A DNA stretch of 64,000 nt from Mesodorylaimus sp. YZB2_4 (lineage: Eukaryota; Nematoda; Enoplea; Dorylaimida; Dorylaimidae), in contig JASANH010000737.1 of assembly GCA_030248295.1 (NCBI GenBank), forward strand, positions 1 to 64,000, in the 5' to 3' direction. A model generated the notes under the pieces. The model was not told where the DNA came from. It worked only from the letters and a program-made list of their open reading frames with translations, and did no database searches. The position numbers and the translations under genes are program-made. Every line of letters starts with the position of its first letter. Positions within the stretch are counted from its first letter, which is position 1. Below are positions 12,057 to 23,200 of the stretch, piece by piece.

Positions 12057-13607
12057 TTAGAAGCTTGGTCGACCGAGGAGAAAAGTCACAGTTGTGTAAA
12101 TAATACTGCCAATGACACTGAAACAGAAAAACCTCATTAGTTTTTGGCGCGAATAAAACCAAAAAAGGAATAAAATATTATATGCCTGCATATCTTTCTA
12201 GCAAACCACACCGCCCACCTTATGTTTATACCAATAAAGTTCGTCAAAGAAAATAAATAATCTCCACTCAGGATCATTCCTCCATAAGTGACGAGGAGAT
12301 TCTTAAAAAACTTGAACTTTCTAAATTCATTTGTTGAAAAATCCTTAAACTTTCAAACCTTAATGGTGCCCACACAAGCAGTGACCAAGGCCGAATTATA
12401 ATGGGTACACAGCACGATTGCATAATTCAAAACGAAGCCGCACAAACAGGCCAAGGAGAAAAGTGTCAGAAACCATGGATCCAACCATTGATCATATTCA
12501 AAGGCCTAAAAAAAACAATTCGGAATCCATTAGGATGAAATTTTTCTTCTCAATTTAGAAACGGAATCGTTCGCGAGAATTGTCAAGTAATTTGGCTTTC
12601 ATGACATTTACACCTCAAAATCTAACAAAAGCTTAAACACTTACTTGCTGCAAATCACCAGTTAAAAAGGCGATAAATATCGCAAATGGAAGCATAAGTA
12701 AGGCGTTATAAAATTGCAACCCGTTTTTTCCCAAATCCTACAAGAAAATGCATTGATGAGAAAACAGAAGTCATGAGATTTCACAAGAGATCAGGAACAT
12801 ATCCACCTGAATTTGGTTTGATCATGAACTTGCCTTTGCATCTAGTTTCCGTTTTAAGCACACTCCATTCGCTGCGGTTGCAAAATCATTCAAGAAAATC
12901 ATGAAATAGCCGCGAGCATCAAAAGTTAGATCATCCCTGAAAAGTATTGGACAATGATTAGGTTTATTAATTAAGAAAAAAAGCTGAAAAATTAGGGTAT
13001 AATGATGATGATTTGAGATATTTGTCAATGTTTAAATTAAACTGTCGGTCGACTCAAAATTAAGAAGCAATTTGGAGCTGATAATTGCATTTTAAAAGGA
13101 AAAATCCAAATCATTATCATTTTCCTTGTGTGCAGTCTTGCCTCAGGCAGGGTCAACTTTGCCAGAGGCAGTTAGATATAAGACATAAAATGCATGTGTA
13201 CGAAAAATTCCAAGTCATGCGGGAGGCTGATGTCATGTACACGCTAGCCTATCCTCCCATTCAACACTGTACAGAACTGTAACTGCCTGATCCGCAGCAT
13301 TTGGACCTTTTGTTACTAGTGACCCAATGACTTTATCAGTGTGACACTGGTAGCTCCCACAGCTCCTACCATGCCGCAGGAAGGCTGAATTACAACAGTA
13401 TAAGGCTGCCTGGTAGGACAGTCTAGGGGAGTTGGCGCCTGGAAAAGCAAATTGGTGGTCAGGAATCTCACCAAAAGGCTAGTACCCTCACCACCACTGA
13501 CAGTTACATCATTGAATGTTATACGTACATATGTACATATATTAACATAGATATATCTACATATATGTATATGAATGTGTATACATGCGTATGTGTACAT
13601 ATATTTA

Positions 13608-13638
<31 letters not shown>

Positions 13639-16200
13639 TGCTGCATGTACAGACATGTAAATATGCCGGTATATATACATACATATGTATATATATATAT
13701 TTATATGTACGTATTGGTAGTTATATATATATCCGTATATACTGTATGTATATAAAAGATACATATGTTTGGGTATGATCATAAATATATATACATATTG
13801 CTGCATGTACAGACATGTACATATGTATATATATGTATATATATATAGGTACACATTAGTAATTATATATATACAATATATGCGTATATACTGTATGTCT
13901 ATACAGATAGATATGTATGTGTATGATCATAAATATAAATATATATAATTTTGCATTGTGCAAGTATAAACGAAGCACAGCATAAAATTCCAAGTCCCAT
14001 AGAATGCTGTTGATTTAGGGCATAACAATAGATATGGACAACAGTGACTGTGACAACAGATCCTGCCAGACTAGCTGTTTCATGAGACTTTCATCAAAAG
14101 TTAAACAACTTACGAAGCTGCCACAATGGAACCTAAAATCATCAATCCGACAGCCACTTGAACAGCTGGCCGAGGTCTGACTCTAGAAGGAAGAATAATA
14201 GCATGAATTCACTCCTTGAGCAAAAATAACCAAACTTCACCCAAGTACTAAATATTCGCCAATCATAGTCATTAAAATTGAGAACCGTCTCAAAACTGTG
14301 AACATTGGCAAACTAAAAACAGTTTACTAGAAATTTTTGTTAAAATAGAACGATTAACCAGTTTACTTGAGTTTTTTCGTTCCACCAAGGCCAGATACCA
14401 AATTCAGTATGTACAATAATGGCAATGGGAAAATCTAGAATGATGAACCTAAAATATTTCTGGCCCTATCTAGAGTCAGAGTGTAAACTAGACAATTGCA
14501 GGCGCTGGAGAAAAAGTGACCGACTGAAGCCGTTTGAACAAAAGCTTAGACTGCAGCTGCGGCTGAAATATCAACCCGACAGGTTGATGTTTCTCAGCCA
14601 GGGACGAGGGGTACAAAAGTGATCACAGTCAAGTCAAGTCGCTTAATCGCATCAATTTTCCGTTCTCTGATTTTCTGTTGACTGACTGTCTGCTAGGTCA
14701 TGGCGAGTGTTAGAGAATAATCTATCTCCCCTGGCTGAGAAACATCGACCCGTCAGGATGATATTTCACCCTCACCTGCAGTCTGAGTTTTTGTACCAAG
14801 GGCTAATTTTTTGGTCAAGTTTCCAGCGCACTAGAGTGGACATAAAAGCACATTTGCATACCTTTCTGAAAGTGGCTTTGGTGAACCTTGGCAGCTTTAC
14901 CACTTCAATAAGATTGGCCATAAAGAGTACAGCTACGATAGCCATCATCTAAAAGAGGACGCAATAAAGAACAAAGCTCTTATACAACACTATACTGACA
15001 TTACCTGGCCGATTCCGAGCACCAAAAATGAGGGAAATCTACGAGTAACATAAGTGTTAGGTTAGTACAATATGAGATGGCCTTGCCATTCAGTGCAGCT
15101 TGGGTTACTATACATTTGATGTGATGACAGGTACATGATTTATGTGCATACAGTATACTGGATAAACATATAGCTGCATTGTAACGTAAACTAATGCGTC
15201 TGTTTAACACTGCCTGAGTGATACACGGGAAGAACAACATGCAGTGACAGCAAAGAAGGCATGAGGAAAAGCATCTAACGGAAAGCATAAACACACTCAA
15301 AAGGATTATAAACACTTTAAGCAGTGCTGTAAGTACACTACATCATATACTTGTACAATCGTTTATCGTACACTATATACACATATATAATAATATGCAG
15401 TATATATATATACCATATACAATATACTTATATATATGTATATATATAATATACAAGTATACAACGTACTGTACTTACAGCTTTTATAATCCCTTTCCGC
15501 GTGTTTGTGCTTATCGTTAGATGCTTTTCCTCATGCCTTCTTTGCTGTCACAAGTTGTTGACAGTGGCCCTTGATGGAGCAAGGTCGCCAAAAGTTTTGA
15601 CCAAACTGTCATGACATTCATCGTATTTGAGGGCCCGTTTTAAATCATAGAAGATAATAAGACGAAAATTTTCTTCTGTGGGCTCCATGGCTAGATACGC
15701 AAGAAACTAAGATGCCTTGTCTTTCTAGCCCTCCCTTTCAGACTGCTTGCTTCTAAATCGATACTCTTACTCATGCACACTACTGGAAAGTTCCTGTTTA
15801 TATTCATGGCAGTTTTGTTTCCAAACATGTGTCTGTTCATGCAGGTCTAAATACTCATGGAGTGGCCCACGTACACCAACACAACACTGTATAAGTGGGT
15901 ATTACATTATGTGACACTAACGATAAGGCCTTGTGCAGCAGAGTCCACTTACTTATAATTCGTCAGCACAATCTTGTTCACGAACATTGTCGACATGGAT
16001 GCCAGTCCAAAGAACACGGCCGACATAACTCTGTTCACAACAGTTATATCCCTTGCTGATCCGGGCGAAGTCAAATCGATACCGCTGAGCGAACGAAACG
16101 GAATTGGTGACCCACTTAGCGTAGGTTCTTGCGTGGAGAGCGTGATCGGAGACGCAGATCGCTCTCCCGCAATTTTCATCTTCTTCTTTGATTTTGACAT
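12057..16200 (-). CDS. SLC35D: SLC35D-type UDP-sugar transporter, 354 aa, 11 exons, intact
   Basis: This is predicted to be a Golgi/ER multi-pass antiporter that brings UDP-sugars (UDP-glucuronate, UDP-GalNAc or UDP-GlcNAc in the family) into the lumen in exchange for UMP. Exons: 16200-15953, 15038-15005, 14948-14862, 14434-14367, 14312-14241, 14182-14114, 12936-12834, 12737-12645, 12505-12359, 12301-12219, 12117-12057. They sum to 1065 nt with no frame break. Family landmarks in order are VNKIVLTNYKFPS (TM1), LPMFTVLRRFSILMTM, NDFATAANGVCLKRKLD (family: NDVLTAANGAYVKQKLD), LGKNGLQFYNALLM, CTHYNSALVTACVGTIKN and a last helix ending LGRPSF. Human SLC35D1 is about 355 aa, so length is normal. 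The cytosolic N-terminus is Ser/Thr-rich. Intron 7 uses a GC donor. Acceptor-like AGs lie directly before the ATG and 21 nt upstream. The exact sugar specificity cannot be read from sequence. Confidence 0.95.
13515..13955. repeat. TA/CATA microsatellite block in SLC35D intron 6
   Basis: About 440 bp of (TA)n, TATG and CATA runs include two near-identical sub-blocks around GCTGCATGTACAGACATGTA at about 13640 and 13800, some 160 bp apart, so a larger unit was itself duplicated. The long Tyr/Ile-rich open frames here are an artefact of this composition. Confidence 0.9.
14565..14800. repeat. Short inverted-repeat element in SLC35D intron 3 (CAACCCGACAGGTTG family)
   Basis: Left motif GACAGGTTGATGTTTCTCAG and right motif CTGAGAAACATCGACC are inverted copies. 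Each end also has a small internal hairpin (CAACCCGACAGGTTG). Flanking GGCTGAAATAT / ATATTTCACC also pair. Related pieces occur at 20985-21200, 31430-31470 and 50140-50175. Confidence 0.65.
15345..15475. repeat. AT microsatellite with inverted symmetry in SLC35D intron 1
   Basis: The core is (TATA)n with ATAC/GTAT borders. Sequences on both sides (AGCACTGCTGTAAGTACA-like at 15325 and GTACTGTACTTACAGC at 15465) and AAGCATAAACACACTC/GTGTTTGTGCTTATCG are inverted relatives. The microsatellite therefore sits at the centre of a larger imperfect inverted repeat, about 15240-15550 (GCATGAGGAAAAGCATCTAA is mirrored by TTAGATGCTTTTCCTCATGC). Confidence 0.75.
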
Positions 16201-17218
16201 CTAAAGTTTTATTGTTGACTGGAAAACGTACGAATCAAGGATATATATCAGACAAAATGAAAAAAATGTTTTTATATGCAGTTTTATATATCCACAGTGT
16301 ATAATGATAACATGAAAAATTAAAAAAATAAATATGCTGTAAATATATAAGTTTAATATATATATATATTCATGTGAAATATATACTATATATATTTTCA
16401 CATCATATAGAAAAAATTTTTAATTATCTATACAGACAGTATAAGTGCTTTATGCAAATATATATATGAATATTGCATTTACATGTATATCATGTATATG
16501 TATGCATATACATGCAATATTTTCATATATATGTATATATTCTCTCATATAAATATATGTTTATCATATCAATGAGAATATTGCATGTTACAAAAGTATA
16601 AGCTTTGCACGTCAACGCACGCAGCCGGCGATCAGTGCAAAAACGTTAAACCAAAAACACAAGCTATGATCTTCCAACTCAAAGAAAACAAAAAGCTGAC
16701 AAAAACAGCATCATTGACTGAGCACTCACCAATATTTAACTTTTTACTGTCTTCTTTTAACGAGCAACACACGCACCATTTCTTATCACCACAAAGCGTC
16801 ATACGCGAGCATCTTTGGCGTTGCCTATCAACTCAGACACCTCTTATCACACCCTACCTATCCTAGCCAACAGAAACCCCACGCCATCTATGCCAGCCAA
16901 TATATCCCGTAGAGTAAAGCGAGCAAAGAAAAGAAATACAAAATTCTCAAACCTAAATCCATTTTCTACTGACCTGGAAAAAAATATAGCTCATATTACA
17001 CCGTATCTAAGTCATTAAATTTAGAGCCACCACTCAAAGCGCCAAAGCACACAAAATATCTAAACCAATCAAAACACACCGTTTGTCCATGATAACTCAC
17101 TGATACGTCAAAATATAAACTGCAACAGCACACAAAACTTCAATTCCAGCCTACAAGGACTTACGTCCATGTTAGTGTCTCCAATCCTAACATACAAAAT
17201 ACACTCTTACAGCGCCAT
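16201..17218. other. Spacer between DENND5 and SLC35D with AT microsatellites
   Basis: 16240-16580 is made of TATATA, CATATA and ATGTAT runs. From 16600 to 17218 there is no believable exon. The spacer should hold the DENND5 3' UTR and SLC35D 5' sequences, both read leftward. I see no canonical AATAAA for DENND5 close to its stop. Confidence 0.6.
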
Positions 17219-20200
17219 TTAAGTTTCAATGCCCCAAGTTAAGGATTTCTCCAAATCGAATGTAAATTCATTCAAAGAAGCCAATAATTGAGTGAGAAAT
17301 AATCGATATCGTGGAGTTTTCAGAAAAGATGGTTCCTCATACATATTCTGAGTAACTGGCGATGATGACATCAAAATAAGTAATGCCGGTAATTGATGAT
17401 CTCTAAAAAAGGTTTAACCTCCATCTTTCCTCGAATCCACAAAAGCCCCACCTCACCTCAACGAAATCAATATAAAAACTTGAAATTTCCCATCCTTGCC
17501 CACATTCGTATTCGCATTGATCCTGGCCACGAGACGACAACAATACGCCATAACCGCCTTATTCTCCCTGCTTTCACTTTCAATATTCTCACGCAAGCAT
17601 GCTGCGCAGAACAATGCGAATTTTTCTGAAAAGCACATACAGCTATGAGAATATTCTGACAAGCAAACCTGCAACTACAGGCAAAAATTATATCTTATAT
17701 GCCCACCACGCATGAACTGGCTACTTTCCCCTTTTCTCACGCCAGACTGCCACATTTTTTAACATATTCTGTTTTATTTTCAATTTCCACATTCTCACAT
17801 TGGGTTTGTAAAATATGGTTTCGAAACCATATTTTACACACCCAATGTAAGAAAAAAGGATAATTAGCGTAAAAACTCGTTTCAGATATGGAATTACTGT
17901 TTTATTTTTAATTTCCTCGCTCTTGCATTAGATATGTAAAGCATGGTTTCAGATACAGATTTAACGAATTTTTTTTTAATTTTCACATTCTTACATTGGG
18001 TGTGTAAGATATGGTTTCAGTTACAGACTTCCCAGCAGAAGAATCGTTTCTCAATTTTAACATTTCAATATTAGGTGTGTAAAATATAGTTTCAGACGAA
18101 GATTTCCTAACAGAATTATTAAGTGGCCTTCTAAGCTTTAAATTCCATGTTTACAGTTACATCAGACAATAAAAATAACGATTCCACCATCTACAGCCCA
18201 CAAAACCCATATCTGAAACTATATTTTACACACGCTTTTAACCATGCGTTTACTGCTTGGTCATTAAAAAAAGGCCTTCGCGACAAAAAACCTTAGGCTG
18301 ATGGACGAAATCTCTTACAGTGGAATGGTTTCATAAGACCCCGTGGCTAAAAAACTGGATTACCATCGCCACAAAAACTATCAGTAATGCAACTGACTTA
18401 TACTCACCAACAAAATCCCACGGGTACCAATGTCGGAACAGACGCGATGTGCGAAAACCAACAAGAAACGCTTGTTCCATGCACCAAACCAGTCCACGAT
18501 CGCCGCACAGAAGAGCCGTCATGTTGCTTTTCTGTAAGGACACAACTGCTCGTAAAATGAACGCACCAACGATCCTCATGGGTATAAGACGCTATTCTAA
18601 TCCGTACTGCAAGAAATAAGAGCCACTCCTGCTGTCTACAATGATGCCACCCGCACAAATCAGACCAATCTCTCTCAAAAACCCTATCAAATGGGTCTTT
18701 TTTCGACAGAAAACTTGTCCACGCTCCTCTCAGACACCCACGCAATGCACTTACATCTCGATCTGACCGATAAAAAGACTTGACGATATTGTTGACCGCC
18801 TCGCCCAATTGTTGTTCCAAGTCGCTGACCCGACTTCGAGGGGTCATACGTTCAACCGATCCTTTACGATGCGCGCTCGGTGAACGACTACGAGGCGGAG
18901 TGCGCCAGCCCGACTTGGACGATGAGGTCGATTCTACAAGAAAAACAGCCCGTTTTCAACTAAAAGAGACAAGTGCATCCCATCCATAACATGCCCATCA
19001 TGCGTAGCTGGCACAGACCATCAACCTGACAAAACTTACCTGGCGTCCCATCGTACAAAGAAATAGGTTCAGCTACGAGCAGCCGTTCCAAACTGCCATC
19101 ATCCACACCTCGCCCAAACCACCGGCCGCAAGGAAATCTGCAAAGTAGAAGGCCATCGCAATGTCATATCCAGAAAAGGAGCCCTCGATTGATATTCTTT
19201 CATCACTCCCGCAAGGAAGCTGTAAGAGTCACTAAGGACAGGGTACGAGTACACTGGGACTGAAGGGGGCCTGGCGTACTGTACATTATCTGCCACAGAC
19301 AAAACTATCCACTGCAGATAAACTGTGTTTCCTCCAATCACACTGTCGTCTATGCGGCTAGTTGCCCGGCAGGTAAGGCGACTGCGCCAAGCCCGCCAGG
19401 CAATGACCACGCCAGAGCGGGAAACTCGTCTGTAAAGTCAAGTACGCAGTAACAGGCGAGTGTTCAAGCATGATAATGATCCACCAATAATGTAAATGAT
19501 GAATCTAGCCAGTGGGGAAAGATGTGCACTTGATTGGCTCAGTGTCTCAGTGTCAGTGTGCCCAGGTGTCTTGACCACATCTAGGATTGTCCGCTCCAGT
19601 AAGCGGACACCCATCGGCTGAGATCTCTAGAACCTACGACTTATGACTGCCCAGGTGTGGACAACGGTACAGCGATTTACCATGTCATACATAGGCCCTC
19701 ATATGGTAGAAATACGAGTCGCTTCGTCCCGCTACCCACCTACTTCCACCCAAATCGACTCAGACCAGAAGACACAGCAGTCCTGCTCCCCGACTAAATT
19801 GCCTGGAACCGCAGTTCTAACCAGCCAACCCGACTCACTTGTACGCCCGTCCCGTGATCTCGTTCCTGATCAAGGCATACTCCATAAACCACTTGGACGG
19901 CTGCGATACGCCCATCGTCGAATCATGTCCAATGCGCAACGTCGACAACACACCCAAATTCTTGTGCTAAAACACAAAAAACCGTTTTTATCCTCTTCAC
20001 AGCACAATTCTTATTAGACTTCCACCCTACTCCTTCAATGTGTACCACTGCACAGCAAGTGTGTTTGGCCGCACCTACCGTACAGTGGTGCAGGGGAGAT
20101 GGGTAGAGTGGTAGTGCATTCGGGTGCCTTATACACCCACATCAGCATGTACTCTCTCGATGCCAGGACGAGGCAGATGACTCTAGCTCTCTTGAGGCCG

Positions 20201-23200
20201 ACCAGGGTTCATACAATAAAGGAAAAATGATTTCCCGCGCTTTTTCCAACCAAACTTCCAACTGATTTTCTTTTTCCCAGCATGATTAGCAGGTTTACAA
20301 AAATGGCAGCTGATTTAAACTTTGAAATCTCGAAATGCAGCCTCTCAGTTTTCTATGATTTTGGCTCCAAAATTTCCAGATTTTTCAGACACTTCCATGA
20401 TTCCCTGACAATTCCAGGTTTCCAGCTTTGTATGACCCCACCCTCTCCAATGTAGGGCTTGCAGCATGATACAGATGTCACTGGCCCTGTCGCATCAAAT
20501 CCTCTACCAGTCACATTCAACTGGACCAGAATTCCTTTAAGTTTGGACAGAACCCCCAGGAAGACCCTCACCTCAAAACTAAATTGCAACGTATTTTTCG
20601 GCACCAAAATTGTTCCAGTTTGCGCGCACGTACCGGCCACTCGAATCCACACGCTCGGTTGTGTCGTTGCACCGATCGTAAATCGGCCACCACCCGGCAC
20701 AATCAGCACCTGATATACCATTTCTGGAAAACCGTAAGATTTTTATTTTTGAATATTAACCCACAAAAATCTAAAAATAAACTGAATATTTTCCAGAAAT
20801 CTTACTCGTTTTTGTAAATGTATTTGTAAAACAATGAAAATCTGCCGCGTGTAATGAAAGTATATGGAATAAAAATTGCTCTTTTTCGTCTTCGCACCGT
20901 AGAAAAGCGTATCGTTTATACAGCGACCTAAACAAAATCAGAAGTTCAACTTCTCCATATTTCATCCACATGTAGCTCTTGTGCCTGACGGGTCTTGGCG
21001 AGTGTGAGAGCTCCCAGCCACAGGTATAGTCGTCAGGCATGCTTGCTGCTGGTTTTTGTCAGGCCAGGAGCCAGGGCCTTGGTGAGTCAGAATGATCGAT
21101 ACTCTGCCCTGGCTGGGAGACGTCAACCCCTCAGGTTGATGTTTCAGCCGCAGGCATAGTCTGTTCATGGTTGATGTCACATCTCCCAGCCAGGGGAGAA
21201 TATCGATCATTCGTTCCGATCAGCCACGAAGGTTGCACACACATCAGTCGAATTCTGACCTGAGCAACTCCTGATTCGATAGAAGTGTTTTCAAATGTTT
21301 ATGCAACATTTTCCTTTCCAATGCCAATCGTACGAATGCTCTGGCGAATCCAATATCCGTCTTGATTTCTGTCATTTTCAAAACGTTCCGCATATCGTAC
21401 ACGATCACATTAGGTAACGGCTTTAAACTTTGACCCAATTCCGGGCTCCTCGGCCTCGAAAGACTACGTTTCCTTGGCGAAGGCGGTTCGTATTGGGCAG
21501 CATTCGTCGACGAGGCCGCATTCACTGCACTATTCGAATAAAATTCAAACTGCCCAGGACCACCACTTGGAGCCGTAGGCGTCGGGGTATTGCTCGAATA
21601 TATACTACCATTCGACGTAGCTGCACTTAAGTTCGACGACCAAGGCGAGAAATCTAAAAAACTCTCGTCTAAAACTGGGGTTGGCGGGTCAAGACACGAG
21701 CATCACATTCGTCCACCAAAGCCTCAGCATTTGGAACACAAGGCGATTCCACTCGACATGCGATAAGCTGCAAGCTAATGCCTGGTCATGACTGCACAAA
21801 ACATGCATTCTGCACTGGCACATCCACTCCCTGATCACACATCTCTGCACGTCGTATCATTGGTCAATGCCAGTGTAACTGTGTTAGTCCCCCGCCCACC
21901 TCGGGCACTCGTACCACCTACCCCTGAAACTTCGTTTTTTCCACGACTTAGCACTAGGCATATCCGTTTGCTCGCACATATTCAATTCCGGTGTCGATCC
22001 CGTGAAAGCAGCAGTTTGTTGTTGCAATTTATCGCAAATAAACGATGCAGCCCTCAACAAATTCGTCGACCATTGTCCACCACCAGCACCCGAATTCGCA
22101 TCAATGGCACCGCCTGGCCCAGGCATCAAAGCATTCTGGCTCACCAAGTTCGAACCATTCGTCGTCGTCGAAGCCGTAGTTCCAATATCTTTTTGCAAAT
22201 TCTGGAAATATGTCACCAACGGATGCGCTGGTTTCGATGAATCTAAGCAAAATAGGCAGCATCGACAATCAGAGCAAATCATCCATCAGCAAGCCGCTAT
22301 ACCAAAACAAGGTTCACAAAATATCTAATCTGCAGGCAGCTCGCCAAAAAATTAACATTCAGCAAATAGGGGCAAATAACGGGACAGATTACGAATGTAC
22401 TTGACACACAGCGACACCAAAAGTACATGCATTCCAGGGGGATGAAACGTACATTCCAATCGTCGCCTAAGTAGGACCCAGGCGAGTGCTGCGTGAGGAA
22501 AAATTGAAAAAAAGGAAATCCAGTGTTATGTACTTTTCACATAGTCAAAGGGACTTCAAAATAGTTTCTAGTTTAGAGCCCAAAAACCACATAAACACTT
22601 TTGTGCGCAAGGACTGACAGTGCTGTCACTTTGGGATATCGTGTGCTGTGCTTGTGCGTCAAACACAAGACAGTTCAAGAAGGGGAATGCACAAGAAAAA
22701 CTGGTGTCATTAAAAAAGCATTTCTGGATCTTGATAGGAATATGTTCAGTGGTAGAGATTTCGGTTTCTTGTGCTACGCAGGATGCTAATGCACAGATGT
22801 AGGAACCTAAGACTTGTTACATAACTTTCACAAGATATTATTCCTGCAGAAATTCATAAGTACCACTTATAACAAGCAAGTTGAAGCGTCGCAAACACGG
22901 AATGCGCTGTACTTAATACTGACGCTTGGTTTCATACAGACAACAGTTGTCCTTTCGTTTTTTATCGACTTGATTCGCAATACTGATTATTTATGTACCC
23001 TACATAAGCACTGAGTTTACAAAACAGTGGTGCGAAATTTGAATTCCCGCCAGGGCAGGGCTCGTATGACAAAACGGTCAATCGGCTGCCATGCGCGGCA
23101 ATCTTATGCATTTTCACTTATCTTGACGGAGAATAAATGGAAAAGGTTCCAGGCTGTGAATCATTTTGGGTTAGGACATCATTTGTTTGAAGCAGCAATT

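Noticed and set aside
13316-13854. Long minus-strand frames rich in Tyr and Ile
   Set aside because: They are produced by the TA/CATA microsatellite in an intron of SLC35D.
20535-20590. A 50-60 nt intron in DENND5 exon 15 (GAG|GTGAGG to GTCCAG)
   Set aside because: Removing it would delete the residues that align with the PLAT strand LGKLTTVQ in relatives. The frame stays open through it, so I kept it as coding.
21430-22404. Plus-strand frames of 108-150 codons
   Set aside because: They lie opposite DENND5 exons 12 and 13, whose minus-strand reading continues the family frame on both sides.
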